Assembly: GCF_012933445.1 (NCBI RefSeq) | Contig: NZ_JABBNC010000055.1 | Location: 1 to 45,235, forward strand | Direction: 5' to 3' | DNA length: 45,235 nt | From: Actinoplanes sp. TBRC 11911 | GTDB taxonomy: Bacteria > Actinomycetota > Actinomycetes > Mycobacteriales > Micromonosporaceae | Part shown: positions 5,835 to 14,661 of the stretch, one piece after another | How the letters are laid out: each line of letters begins with the position of its first letter | How positions within the stretch are numbered: the stretch's first letter is position 1 | Program-made: the position numbers and the translations under genes | The notes under the pieces: model-generated | What the model was told of the DNA's origin: nothing | Databases searched by the model: none | Seen by the model: only the letters and a program-made list of their open reading frames with translations

Positions 5835-7631
5835 TCAGGCTTCATCCATTCCGCGCAAGATCAGCGGCAGCCGGTCGGGGCCGCCCGCGGTGACCACGAC
5901 CGGTACGCCCCAATCCTGCCGGGTCAGGTGGCAGGCCGGGAACTCCTCGTCGACGTCGCAGGTCGCGGCCTGGGCGACCACCTGCAGCACGCCCTTCTCG
6001 ATCGCCGGGTTGATCACCAGCGGGCGGGACAGGTCGGTGGTCACGCCGCCGCCGGAGAGCAGGAGCTCGGGCGGGGAGGCGGAGATCTCCAGGCGGGTCG
6101 GCGGCCCGAACTGGGTGTCCAGCTTCTGGCCTGGTGCGGGTGTGAAGATCACGTCGAGGGTCAGCGGGCCGGCCGCCACCGGGGAAGCGGGACGCTCCGT
6201 CTTGTGCCGCTCGCCGGTGACCGTCTTGACCACGCCGGGAGCGAGCCGGGTGAGCCGGTGCGCCGCGGACTCCACCACGATCACGTCGCCGGCCGAGGTC
6301 ACCACGATGTCGCTGGGCTCGGCCAGGCCGGAATCGATGGTCGAGACCGAGTCGGTGGCCGGGTCGAAGCGGCGGACCGCGCCGTTGTATGTGTCCGCGA
6401 TCAGCACCGAGCCGTCCGGCAGCGCGGCGACGCCCAGCGGGTGCTGCAGCAGCGCCTCCTTGGCCGGGCCGTCCACGTGACCGAAGTCGAAAAGGCCCTG
6501 CCCGACGGCCGTGTGCAGGACGCCGTCCTCGATATACCGCAGCGCCGACGTCTCGCTGTCGGCGATCCACAGGCGGTCGCCGGCGGCGGACAAACCGGAC
6601 GGCTGCGCCATCCACACGTCGGGGATCGGGCCGTCGCGCAGCGCTTCCACCGTCGTGCCGGCAAAGACGCCGACCGTACGCTTGATCGGGTCGAACCACC
6701 ACAACTGGTGGATACCGGCCATCGCGCTGATGACCTTGTTGTCGTACCAGGCGAGGTCCCACGGCGAGGACAGGTCGGCGGCCAGCGCGTCGTGCGCGTG
6801 CCCGTCGAGCGGGGACCGCCACGGCTTGCCCGAGCCCGCCACCAGGGTCGTCTCGCCGGTGTCCAGCTTGAGGCCGCGCAGCTGGTGGTTGACCGTGTCG
6901 GCGACCACCACGTCGTACCCGGCGATCTCGGCGACCGGCGGCGGCAGCAGGACCATGCCCTGCGGCTCGCTGAACGGCTCGCCACGCTCACCCGTGCCGA
7001 TGCGCCGGACCAGCGTCTCGCCGTCCGGGGTGACCTCGGCCAGCGAGTGCCGGGCCGAATCGCTGACCAGCAGGTTGCCGTTCGGCAGCTCGATCACCTT
7101 GCCGGGGAAGCGCAGCAGCGTGTCGGCCGCGACCGGTGGCACGTACGGGCCGTCGCCGCGGTGCAGCGTGCCGTCCGCCTCGTGCTTCGCGATCAGCTCG
7201 TCGATCAGCCGGGACAAGCCCTCGGCGTGACCCTCGCCGGCCATCGACGCGACCAGATATCCGGTCGGGTCGACCACCGCGAGCGTGGGCCAGGCCTTCG
7301 CCGCGTACTGCTGCCAGATGTGCATGTCACGGTCGTCGACCACGGGGTGGTGCACGCCGTACCGCTCGACAGCGGCGGCCAGAGCGATTGGGTCGCGCTC
7401 ATGCTCGAACTTGGGTGAGTGCACGCCGATGATGACGACCGCGTCACCGTACTTTTCCTCCAGCGGCCGCATCTCGTCCAGCACGTGCAGGCAGTTGATG
7501 CAGCAGAAGGTCCAGAAGTCCAGCACTATGATCTTGCCGCGCAGGTCGGCGAGTGTCAGATCCTTGCCGCCGGTGTTCAGCCACCCGCGACCTCGCAGCT
7601 CTGGCGCTCGCACGCGAGGAGTCGTCGTCAT
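5835..7631 (-). CDS. Thioredoxin-like/NHL-repeat protein (NHLRC2-like)
   Basis: The 598-residue protein has a TlpA/thioredoxin-type N-terminal domain (about 1-150). Its active-site motif is WTFCCINC, with C44-x-x-C47 as the redox pair preceded by an extra Cys43. An NHL beta-propeller follows (about 165-490) with repeats such as LPNGNLLVSDSARHSL and LPDGSVLIADTYNGAVRRFD, then a C-terminal beta domain with C-x6-C (ATCDVDEEFPAC). This order matches NHLRC2-type proteins found from bacteria to humans. No signal peptide is visible, so it is probably cytoplasmic. The role is unproven; a redox function is implied by the CxxC. It lies 93 bases downstream of the giant low-complexity gene on the same strand, and trhA follows, so the three may be co-transcribed. 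Confidence 0.9.
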   Translation of the reverse strand: MTTTPRVRAPELRGRGWLNTGGKDLTLADLRGKIIVLDFWTFCCINCLHVLDEMRPLEEKYGDAVVIIGVHSPKFEHERDPIALAAAVERYGVHHPVVDDRDMHIWQQYAAKAWPTLAVVDPTGYLVASMAGEGHAEGLSRLIDELIAKHEADGTLHRGDGPYVPPVAADTLLRFPGKVIELPNGNLLVSDSARHSLAEVTPDGETLVRRIGTGERGEPFSEPQGMVLLPPPVAEIAGYDVVVADTVNHQLRGLKLDTGETTLVAGSGKPWRSPLDGHAHDALAADLSSPWDLAWYDNKVISAMAGIHQLWWFDPIKRTVGVFAGTTVEALRDGPIPDVWMAQPSGLSAAGDRLWIADSETSALRYIEDGVLHTAVGQGLFDFGHVDGPAKEALLQHPLGVAALPDGSVLIADTYNGAVRRFDPATDSVSTIDSGLAEPSDIVVTSAGDVIVVESAAHRLTRLAPGVVKTVTGERHKTERPASPVAAGPLTLDVIFTPAPGQKLDTQFGPPTRLEISASPPELLLSGGGVTTDLSRPLVINPAIEKGVLQVVAQAATCDVDEEFPACHLTRQDWGVPVVVTAGGPDRLPLILRGMDEA

Positions 7632-7724
7632 GCCGTCAAGAGTGCCAGGCGATCCGCGAAACCCCGCAGCGGCCGGGCGCCAAGGTGCTTGATGCCACCA
7701 TCGACGCCCGGCCGGCGGGTTCGG

Positions 7725-10700
7725 CTACTTGTTCGGCTTCAGGCAGAGGACCTGAGACTTGTTTTCGTCGGTCTTGGAAACGACGACCGGCTGCTTCGGG
7801 TCATCGCACTTGGACTTGTCGGTCACAATGGACACGATCTGGAACGCGGTCACGTCGGTGCACTTGGCCGCGACCGCCTTCGAGCCCTCCTGCTTGACGC
7901 AATCGCCCTGCTTGAAGGCCTGCGAAGCACCGCTGTTGTCGTCACCGCCGGCCGCGAGGGCCACGATGCCGAAGACGATGGCCAGCAGCAGTCCGGCGGC
8001 GGCCACGACGGCGAGCAGGATCGGGAACATCCGGATGTGCTTGGTCTCCGGCTTGGCCGCCGGTGCGTCCTCGCCCTCGGCCTTGAACTGGTCGAACCGG
8101 CCCTGTTCGGGGCCCGGCCAGTTGGTGGTGTCGTCCGGTCCCGGCGGCGTGACGGTCCCCCGGCTCGCGCCGAAGGCACCCTCCATCCCGGCGGGCATCG
8201 GGGGCAGAGCAGGCGCCGGGACATATCCGGAGTCACCACCGCGTCCGGCGATGTCGGTGGTGAGCTCGCTGAACTGTTCCGGTCCGCGGTCGACGAACTC
8301 GGCGTGCGGCGGTCCGCCCGGTCCCGGCGGGGCGACGCGGGCGCTTGCCGAGGCACCCTGGTCGTGCGGCATTTGCCCGTACGCCGGTGAGCCGTCCCCA
8401 AAAGGCAAACCCGGACCGTCCGGGCGCGGCCCGAACGGAGAGGCGTTGCCGTCGTGGGGTCCGTCCGGTCGTTGCCCGAACGGGGAGTTGCCGCTGTCGT
8501 CGGGGCGAGCGCCGAACGGTGACGCGGGCGAGCCCGGGCCGTACGGCGAGCCGGAGTTGTCGTCGGGCCGGGCGCCGAACGGCTGTTCGGGCCGGGCGCC
8601 GAAGGGCGAGCCGGACTGTGCTTCGAAGGGTGAGCCGGGCTGGGCGCCGAACGGCGAGCCCTGCTGGCCATCGAGGGGCAAGCCTTGCTGGCCGTCGTAC
8701 GGCCCACCCGGCTGGACTGCCTCGAAGGGCGAGCCCGGCTGGCCGTCGAACGGGGAGCCTTGCTGACCCTCGTACGGGGAGCCCTGCTGGCCGTCGTATG
8801 GCGAGCCCGGCTGGCCGTTGAACGGCGAACCCGGCTGGGTCCCCTCGAACGGCGAGTTCGGCTGGCCGTTGTATGGCGAGCCTTGTTGGCCGTCGTACGG
8901 CGAGCCCTGTTGGCCGTCGTACGGCGAGCCTTGCTGGCCGTCGTACGGCGACGTCTGCTGCGCGTCATACGGCGACGCCTGTTGGGCCTCGTACGGCGAT
9001 GTCTGCGGCGCGTCGTACGACGAACTCGGCTGGTCCGCGTACGGCGAGCCCGGCGGCGCCTCGTACGGCGAAGCCTGCTGCGACTCGAACGCGGCATCCG
9101 GCCGGGCGCCGAACGGGGAGCCCGACTGCGGCTGGGCGCCGAACGGAGACGCGGACTCGGCGCCGAACGTCGAACCCTGCGCAGCACCGTATGGCGATCC
9201 GCCGAACGGCGGCTCCTGGTGGGATGCGAACGGGGACTCGTCCGGCGTGCCGGGGAAGGGTGCGACCGGTGCGGCTAGAGCCCCGGCCGGGGGCTCAGGC
9301 GGGTCGCCGTCGCCTGCTAATTCACCCTCCGGGTCGGTGGACGACGAACGGCGTCCGTAGACCCGGGCCTGCGAGGCGACGGGAGGTGGCGGGAGTTCGG
9401 TGGCGTCGATGGGCGCGCGGCTGGCCGTCGGCACCGACGCGCTCGCGGTCACCGGGCGGGCCGAGCCGACCGTCGGACCGGACTGCGGCTGCACGGCCGA
9501 CACCGGGGCGGCCGATTCCGCCGAGTCGCGCGGTTGCGGCACCGCGCTGCCGAACGACTCGACGGCGGGAGCACCGCCGGTGCCGAGCGAGGCGCCGGGC
9601 ACCCGTTGCGGGTAGGCGGATTCGCTGCGCCCGAAGGGCGACAGTTCCTCCTGGCCGGCACCGGGTGCGGGCGCACCCCCGGAGAAGGGCGCCGCGCCGA
9701 AGCCCGACTCCGCCTGCGGCGAGCCGTAGGTGCCGCCGGCCGACTCGCTCTGCGGCACGCCATAGGAAGAAGAGCCGGACTCGCTCGGTGCCGATCCGTA
9801 GGGGGAGCCGGCCGACTCGCTCTGCGGCACGCCGTAAGACGAGCCGGGCGACTCGCTAGGTGCCGAGCCGTAGGAGGAGCCGGACTCGCTCTGCGGAGAA
9901 CCGTAGGGATTCGGCGATTCGGCCTGATACGAGCCGTAGGAAGAGCCCGGTGATTCGGCCTGCGGTGAGCCGTAAGTTCCGCTCGGTGACTCGGACTGCG
10001 GCGAGCCGTACGTTCCGGGCGAATCGGTCTGCGGCGACCCGTAAGCGGCGCTCGGCGTTTCCGTCCCGTAGGCCGCGCCGGTCGGATCCGGCATGCCGTA
10101 GGGGCTGCTGGACGACTGCGGTGAGCCATAGGTGCCGCCGGGCGATTCGGCCGGCGGCATGCCGTAGGCGGCGCCCGGCGATTCCGTTTGTGGCGAGCCG
10201 TAAGTTCCGGTCGGCGACTCGGTCTGCTGCAGACCATAGGTGCCACTGGGGGCCTCGGCCTCGAATGCCGAGCGCGGCGTGCCGTAGGCGCCGCTCGCCG
10301 GCTCGGCCGGCGCGCCGTACGGCTCCGATTCGAACGACGGTGCCGGACGGGCCGAACCGTAGACCGGCGCGTCGGCACGCGGCGCGGACTCGGCCGCGGC
10401 GGCCGGGTAACCGGACGCGTCCTGGGCGGGCGTGCGGCCGAACGGGTCCGGCAGGCCGCCACGACTCGGGTCGGCGGACTGCTGATCACCGACCGCGCCG
10501 CCGGGCGTGCGGCCGAACGGGTCGGCGAACGGCTCCGAACGCCCGTACAGATCGCCGGACGGCGGCTCGGCCGCGTACGGCGCCTGCTGGCTGCGGATCG
10601 GCAAGTCGCTGGCGGCCGGCGGGGCGGCCGCCGCCGTGGACTCGGGCGGACGCCGGGTCGGGAACGTGCCGCTGCCGCCGCCGCGCAGCGGGAAACCGCT

Positions 10701-11618
10701 GCTCTCGGGCGTGGTCTCGGCGCCCCGCAGGGGGAAGCCACCACTTCCCGGTTCGCTGCCACGCACGGGGAAAGCCTCACCGCCGCCCGCAGGGAAAGCC
10801 TCACCACCACGGACAGGGAAAGCCTCGCCGCCGCGCACCGGGAAACCAGTGCCGCCCTGGGCTTCGCCACCGCGCAAGGGGAAGCCGCCGCTCTGCGATT
10901 CAGCGCCACGCACCGGCAGACCGCCGGGCGGCTCCGCACCGCGCACCGGCAGACCACCGGGCGGCTCGGCGCCGCGCGCCGGCAAACCGCTCTGCTGCTG
11001 GGCGTCAGGAAGATCGGTCAATGTCGCCCCGGGGACGCGAACACGCTGGTCACCGAAGGCGGAAAGGCCGCCCGGCCGGTTCGCCTCGGCCGAAGGCGAG
11101 GGAGTGACCGGCGGCGGGGTGCCGCGACCGGGCTGCCCGGCGGCGAACCCGTCGAATCCCTCGAACTGCCCGGCGGCCGGGTCGGCCACCGACGGGTTGC
11201 GCTGGGGTAGCGGGTCGCCGGGGCCGGTGTACTGACCGGGGGGCTGCGTCTGCCAGGCCTGCTCACCGCCGCTCTCACCAGGGCTGACCGCGCCGTACGG
11301 CGACGGCGGATTGCGACGTGGCAAGGAGTCGCCTGCCTCGGGCTGCTCTGGCACTCGCGCGGCTCCATAAGACGTCCCGCGGGACTCCGGACCTTGGCCG
11401 AAAGACGCCACAGTGGGCACGACGAACGGCGACCCACCGTTCGGGGTGTGGTGCGGCGGGGGGCCGTACGAATTGGGGAAACCCTCGGCGGGAGGGGGAG
11501 CCGAAGCTCGACCCGACACGCGCTGACTGTCGGTATCCGGTGGGAAACCGTCCGACGTGGGCCCGCCCGACGCGGCCTCGGCCGGCTGTGAACCGGCGTA
11601 CTGCCCCTCGGACGTCAT
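7725..11618 (-). CDS. Giant Tyr/Gly/Ser/Gln/Pro-rich low-complexity protein with a C-terminal membrane anchor and small Cys domain
   Basis: The protein has 1297 residues. AGGAGG precedes the chosen ATG (MTSEGQYAGS), so the 22 residues upstream in frame are excluded. Roughly the first 1200 residues are disordered and built of three repeat families. N-terminal units resemble GGFPxRGAEP. Central units resemble ESPxGTYGSPQ or ESGSSYGS. C-terminal units resemble QQGSPYDG, with several nearly identical 24-base DNA copies around 8690-9000. A positively charged KHIR precedes one membrane helix (FPILLAVVAAAGLLLAIVFG). The protein ends in a domain of about 60 residues with four cysteines (GDCVKQEG, AKC, KCDD, VLCLKPN) resembling LppU/SCO3897-type domains. 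The charge pattern places the repeats in the cytoplasm and the Cys domain outside. The function is unknown; the Tyr-Gly-Ser repeats recall phase-separating FUS-type sequences. Confidence 0.85.
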   Translation of the reverse strand: MTSEGQYAGSQPAEAASGGPTSDGFPPDTDSQRVSGRASAPPPAEGFPNSYGPPPHHTPNGGSPFVVPTVASFGQGPESRGTSYGAARVPEQPEAGDSLPRRNPPSPYGAVSPGESGGEQAWQTQPPGQYTGPGDPLPQRNPSVADPAAGQFEGFDGFAAGQPGRGTPPPVTPSPSAEANRPGGLSAFGDQRVRVPGATLTDLPDAQQQSGLPARGAEPPGGLPVRGAEPPGGLPVRGAESQSGGFPLRGGEAQGGTGFPVRGGEAFPVRGGEAFPAGGGEAFPVRGSEPGSGGFPLRGAETTPESSGFPLRGGGSGTFPTRRPPESTAAAAPPAASDLPIRSQQAPYAAEPPSGDLYGRSEPFADPFGRTPGGAVGDQQSADPSRGGLPDPFGRTPAQDASGYPAAAAESAPRADAPVYGSARPAPSFESEPYGAPAEPASGAYGTPRSAFEAEAPSGTYGLQQTESPTGTYGSPQTESPGAAYGMPPAESPGGTYGSPQSSSSPYGMPDPTGAAYGTETPSAAYGSPQTDSPGTYGSPQSESPSGTYGSPQAESPGSSYGSYQAESPNPYGSPQSESGSSYGSAPSESPGSSYGVPQSESAGSPYGSAPSESGSSSYGVPQSESAGGTYGSPQAESGFGAAPFSGGAPAPGAGQEELSPFGRSESAYPQRVPGASLGTGGAPAVESFGSAVPQPRDSAESAAPVSAVQPQSGPTVGSARPVTASASVPTASRAPIDATELPPPPVASQARVYGRRSSSTDPEGELAGDGDPPEPPAGALAAPVAPFPGTPDESPFASHQEPPFGGSPYGAAQGSTFGAESASPFGAQPQSGSPFGARPDAAFESQQASPYEAPPGSPYADQPSSSYDAPQTSPYEAQQASPYDAQQTSPYDGQQGSPYDGQQGSPYDGQQGSPYNGQPNSPFEGTQPGSPFNGQPGSPYDGQQGSPYEGQQGSPFDGQPGSPFEAVQPGGPYDGQQGLPLDGQQGSPFGAQPGSPFEAQSGSPFGARPEQPFGARPDDNSGSPYGPGSPASPFGARPDDSGNSPFGQRPDGPHDGNASPFGPRPDGPGLPFGDGSPAYGQMPHDQGASASARVAPPGPGGPPHAEFVDRGPEQFSELTTDIAGRGGDSGYVPAPALPPMPAGMEGAFGASRGTVTPPGPDDTTNWPGPEQGRFDQFKAEGEDAPAAKPETKHIRMFPILLAVVAAAGLLLAIVFGIVALAAGGDDNSGASQAFKQGDCVKQEGSKAVAAKCTDVTAFQIVSIVTDKSKCDDPKQPVVVSKTDENKSQVLCLKPNK

Positions 11619-11889
11619 GAGCGCCTCCTCGATCGATGCGGCCGTGCCAGCTTTACACGGACGCGACCCGGCGGCGAATCTCACCGGGGCCGTGCCCAGC
11701 TTCTTGAGGCCAGGCCGTGCGGGACCACCCGGCTCGGTGACTGGTCGGGGCCCCGGTCTCCACTCCGGCCAATCGGGGCCGGGGCGGTGACCGTGCCCAA
11801 CCGTACCGGGCGCGGGCGACGGGAGGAATCCCGGTGTACGTCCGCCAGGGGACCTGCGGAGATCTTTAAGGGACTGTTGAAAAACGAAA

Positions 11890-11920
11890 CGGCCCGCCCG
11901 GAGTGAATCCGGACGGGCCG
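11890..11920 (-). terminator. Intrinsic terminator of the 45-residue gene
   Basis: Read on the minus strand, a 13-bp GC-rich stem (CGGCCCGTCCGGA with its near-complement and a five-base loop) is followed by TTTCGTTTTT. It begins 13 bases beyond the stop codon. It is one of the few hairpins in the window with a true T-rich tail. Confidence 0.85.
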
Positions 11921-11933
11921 TCGTGCGTTCTTG

Positions 11934-12071
11934 TCAGAAAGGCTGGCGCTGGGCCAGGATACGGATCTCTTCGCGCATGGCAGGGGTCGGAGCCGCCTGG
12001 ATCGCGCGGTTGATCGCGCGGGCCTGGCGGTTGTTGTGCCGGCGCTGCCGTAGGCGCTCGACAAAGCTCAT
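11934..12071 (-). CDS. Small basic conserved-type protein, 45 residues
   Basis: The reading frame MSFVERLRQRRHNNRQARAI continues to a C-terminus of MREEIRILAQRQPF. It is strongly helical and basic (nine Arg in 45 residues). It has its own intrinsic terminator and an upstream AAGGGAAG that can serve as a rather distant ribosome-binding site, which supports a real gene. Residues upstream in the same frame look non-coding, so I start at the internal ATG. I do not recognise a functional domain. Small Arg-rich helical proteins of this kind are common orphans in actinobacteria and may bind nucleic acid or ribosomes. Confidence 0.65.
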   Translation of the reverse strand: MSFVERLRQRRHNNRQARAINRAIQAAPTPAMREEIRILAQRQPF

Positions 12072-12120
12072 GGCGCTGATCACTTCCCTTTCGGCCGTCG
12101 TTGGCCGTCGTCTTCGGATC

Positions 12121-12160
12121 TCGTCCCGATCGATACCTATTGTGCTCTCGATCGGGACGA
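12121..12160. promoter_or_regulatory. 13-bp perfect inverted repeat upstream of the 45-residue gene
   Basis: TCGTCCCGATCGA at 12121-12133 is perfectly mirrored by TCGATCGGGACGA at 12148-12160 across a 14-base AT-richer loop. It lies about 50 bases upstream of the small gene. The loop and adjoining bases on the minus strand read AATAGGTAT, which could include a -10 element. It may be an operator or a 5'-leader hairpin. Confidence 0.5.
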
Positions 12161-12195
12161 TCACCAAAGATTTACAGGGTGACGCGCAGCACCAG

Positions 12196-12231
12196 CTTAA
12201 GGATCGTAGGTCAAGTTGCTTGACGGCTTAA
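12196..12231 (-). terminator. Hairpin after the bkd operon
   Basis: GTCAAG-TTG-CTTGAC (12210-12224) is nested inside TTAAG/CTTAA (12197-12201 and 12227-12231). It starts five bases beyond the stop codon of the E2 gene. The stem is AT-rich for this genome and lacks a long T run, so it is a moderate terminator candidate. Confidence 0.5.
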
Positions 12232-12235
12232 CAAT

Positions 12236-13669
12236 TTACGTCCAGGCGAGGAGGGCTCCCTCGGGGTCGGTGAGGAACGCACCGATGTCCCGGAGGAACT
12301 TCGAGCCCAGTTCGCCGTCGATGATGCGGTGATCGAACGACAGCCCCAGGGTGCTGACCTGGCGAATCTTGATCTTTTCCTTGTGCACCCACGGGGTCGG
12401 CTTGACCGCGCCGAACGCCAGGATCGCCGACTCGCCCGGCGGCAGGATCGGCGTGCCGGTGTCCACACCGAACACACCCACGTTGGTGATCGACAACGTG
12501 CCGCCGGCCATGTCCGACGGCGGGGTCTTGCCCGACTTCGCGACCTGGACCAGCGTGTTCAGGGACTCGGCTAGTTCTCGCAGGCTGAGACGACCGGCGT
12601 CCTTGATGTTCGGCACGATGAGACCACGCTCGGTAGCGGCGGCGATACCGAGATTGATGTAGTCCTTGATGACGATCTCGCCGGTCGCGCCGGACCAGGT
12701 CGAGTTCACCATCGGGTGGCGTTTGACGGCGAGCAGCACGGCCTTCGCCACCAGCAGCAACGGAGAAACCCGGACATCACGGAACTCGGGCCGGGCCTTG
12801 AGCTTCTCCACGGCCTTCATCGTGCGGGTCATGTCGACGGTGAGGAACTCGGTGACGTGCGGCGCGGTGAACGCCGAGGCCACCATGTTCTCCGCGGTGA
12901 GCTTGCGCACGCCCTTGATCGGGATGCGCTGCTCGCGGGACGCGTCAAAAGCCGGAGCAGCCGGGGCGACATCCACCACCGCGACCGCGTCCTGTACGTC
13001 GCCCCGGGTCACCGAACCCATCGGGCCGGTGCCGGCGATGGTCGCGAGGTCGACGCCGAGGTCCCGGGCCAGCTTGCGGACCGGCGGCTTGGCGAGGACG
13101 CGACCGTTAGGCCCCTCGACGCGTGGAGCAGTCGGAGTTTCGACGACCCTTGCCGGTTCCGGCTGCGGCGCCACGGGTGCGGGCGCGGCCGATGAGGCAG
13201 CCGCCGCAGGCGGGGTTGCCGCTGGTGCGGTTGGCGCGCTGGGGGGAGGCGTACTGACTCGGGGTCGCCTTTTTGCCGTTGTGTTCTTCGGGCCGTAACC
13301 CACCAGGACGGCGGTGCGGCCGCCCGGGGCCGGACCACCGATGAGGCCGGGCTCGACGGCACCTTCCTCGGGAGCGATCTCGACCGCGGCCAGCGACTCC
13401 TCCGAGGGAACCGGGCCCGCCGACGGGTCGGTGTCGATCGCGACGATGGGCTGGCCCACCTCGACCGTCGTGCCCGCCTCGTGGAAGATCTTGGTGACCT
13501 GGCCGGCCCACTTCGCCGGGATCTCGACCGCCGCCTTCGCGGTCTCCACCTCGACGATCGGCTGGTTCAGCTCGATCGTGTCGCCGACCTTGACGAGCCA
13601 GGACAGGATTTCGCCCTCGGTCAGTCCCTCGCCGAGATCGGGCAGTGTGAACTCTTTGATCCGCGACAT
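12236..13669 (-). CDS. bkdC: Dihydrolipoamide acyltransferase (E2) of a branched-chain 2-oxoacid dehydrogenase
   Basis: This is the E2 core of the complex: it carries acyl groups on lipoate and passes them to CoA. The 477-residue protein has an N-terminal lipoyl domain (about 1-80) with the lipoylated Lys45 in VETAKAAVE. Two Pro/Ala-rich linkers flank a peripheral-subunit-binding domain (VRKLARDLGVDLATIAGTG). The catalytic domain ends with the DHRIIDG motif that carries the active-site His and Asp. It is the last gene of an E1alpha-E1beta-E2 operon and overlaps or abuts the E1beta stop. An in-frame GTG at 13678 would overlap that stop as GTGA and is an alternative start. E3 is not encoded here. 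The gene order and the DLGEGLTEGE motif favour branched-chain substrates over pyruvate. Confidence 0.92.
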   Translation of the reverse strand: MSRIKEFTLPDLGEGLTEGEILSWLVKVGDTIELNQPIVEVETAKAAVEIPAKWAGQVTKIFHEAGTTVEVGQPIVAIDTDPSAGPVPSEESLAAVEIAPEEGAVEPGLIGGPAPGGRTAVLVGYGPKNTTAKRRPRVSTPPPSAPTAPAATPPAAAASSAAPAPVAPQPEPARVVETPTAPRVEGPNGRVLAKPPVRKLARDLGVDLATIAGTGPMGSVTRGDVQDAVAVVDVAPAAPAFDASREQRIPIKGVRKLTAENMVASAFTAPHVTEFLTVDMTRTMKAVEKLKARPEFRDVRVSPLLLVAKAVLLAVKRHPMVNSTWSGATGEIVIKDYINLGIAAATERGLIVPNIKDAGRLSLRELAESLNTLVQVAKSGKTPPSDMAGGTLSITNVGVFGVDTGTPILPPGESAILAFGAVKPTPWVHKEKIKIRQVSTLGLSFDHRIIDGELGSKFLRDIGAFLTDPEGALLAWT

Positions 13670-13674
13670 GCGCG

Positions 13675-14661
13675 TCACCAGCCGAACGAACGGTCGACGG
13701 AGTCCAGCACACGGTCGAGGTCGGGCAGGTAGTCCTCCTCGACGCGGGCGGCCGGGTACGGAATGTCGTAACCGGTCACGCGCAGCACCGGCGCCTCCAG
13801 CGAGTAGAAGCACTCCTCGGTGATCCGGGCCGCGATCTCCGCGCCCATGCCCAGGTTGCCGGGCGCCTCGTGCACGACCACCGCGCGACCGGTCTTGCGC
13901 ACCGACGCGTACACCGTCTCCATGTCCAGCGGCGACAGCGAACGCAGGTCGATCACCTCGAGCTCACGGCCGTCCTCGGCGGCGGCGGTCGCCGCGTCCA
14001 GCGAGGTGCGGACCATCGGGCCGTACGCGATGACGGTCGCGTCCGTGCCTGCGCGAGCAACCCGCGCGGAGTGCAGCGGAAACGCCGTGGCGAGATCGGC
14101 GTCCAGGTCGACCTCGCCCTTCTCCCAGTAGCGGCGCTTCGGCTCGAAGAAGATGATCGGGTCGTCCGAGATGATGGACTGACGGATCATCGAGTAGCCG
14201 TCCGCCGGGTTCGCGGCGGTCACCACCTTGAGACCGGGCACGTGCGAGAACATCGCCTCGGGCGACTCGGAGTGGTGCTCGACCGCGCCGATGCCGCCGC
14301 CGAACGGGATGCGGATGACGATCGGCAGCCGCACGTTGCCCAGCGACCGGTAGAACATCTTCGAGACCTGCGAGACGATCTGGTCGTACGCCGGGAAGAC
14401 GAACCCGTCGAACTGCATCTCGCAGACCGGGCGGTACCCGCGGATGGCCAGGCCGATCGCGGTGCCGATGATGCCCGACTCGGCCAGCGGCGTGTCCATC
14501 ACGCGGTCCTCGCCGAAGTCCTTCTGCAGACCGTCGGTAATGCGGAAGACGCCGCCCAGCTTGCCGACGTCCTCACCCATGATGACGACCTTCGAATCGT
14601 CCTCGAGGGAGCGACGTAAACCGTGGTTGAGGGCCTTGCCCAGGGTCATCGTCTCGGCCAT
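13675..14661 (-). CDS. bkdB: 2-oxoacid dehydrogenase E1 beta subunit
   Basis: The 328-residue protein is the beta chain of a heterotetrameric thiamine-diphosphate E1 that decarboxylates 2-oxoacids. It starts MAETMTLGKALNHGL and has the family blocks VIMGEDVGKLGGVFRIT, DTPLAESGIIGTAIG (cofactor-activating Glu region), MQFDGFVFPAYDQIVSQ and GIGAVEHHSES, with the conserved His pair. Its ATG overlaps the stop of the E1alpha gene as ATGA, so translation of the two subunits is coupled and probably stoichiometric. The length and motif set are complete. Confidence 0.94.
   Translation of the reverse strand: MAETMTLGKALNHGLRRSLEDDSKVVIMGEDVGKLGGVFRITDGLQKDFGEDRVMDTPLAESGIIGTAIGLAIRGYRPVCEMQFDGFVFPAYDQIVSQVSKMFYRSLGNVRLPIVIRIPFGGGIGAVEHHSESPEAMFSHVPGLKVVTAANPADGYSMIRQSIISDDPIIFFEPKRRYWEKGEVDLDADLATAFPLHSARVARAGTDATVIAYGPMVRTSLDAATAAAEDGRELEVIDLRSLSPLDMETVYASVRKTGRAVVVHEAPGNLGMGAEIAARITEECFYSLEAPVLRVTGYDIPYPAARVEEDYLPDLDRVLDSVDRSFGW

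Noticed and set aside
8873..10957. Long plus- and minus-strand frames inside the giant repeat gene (Arg/Ala/Thr-rich)
   Set aside because: They are frame-shifted readings of the repeat array. Only the called frame has a good start site, a membrane helix and a Cys domain.
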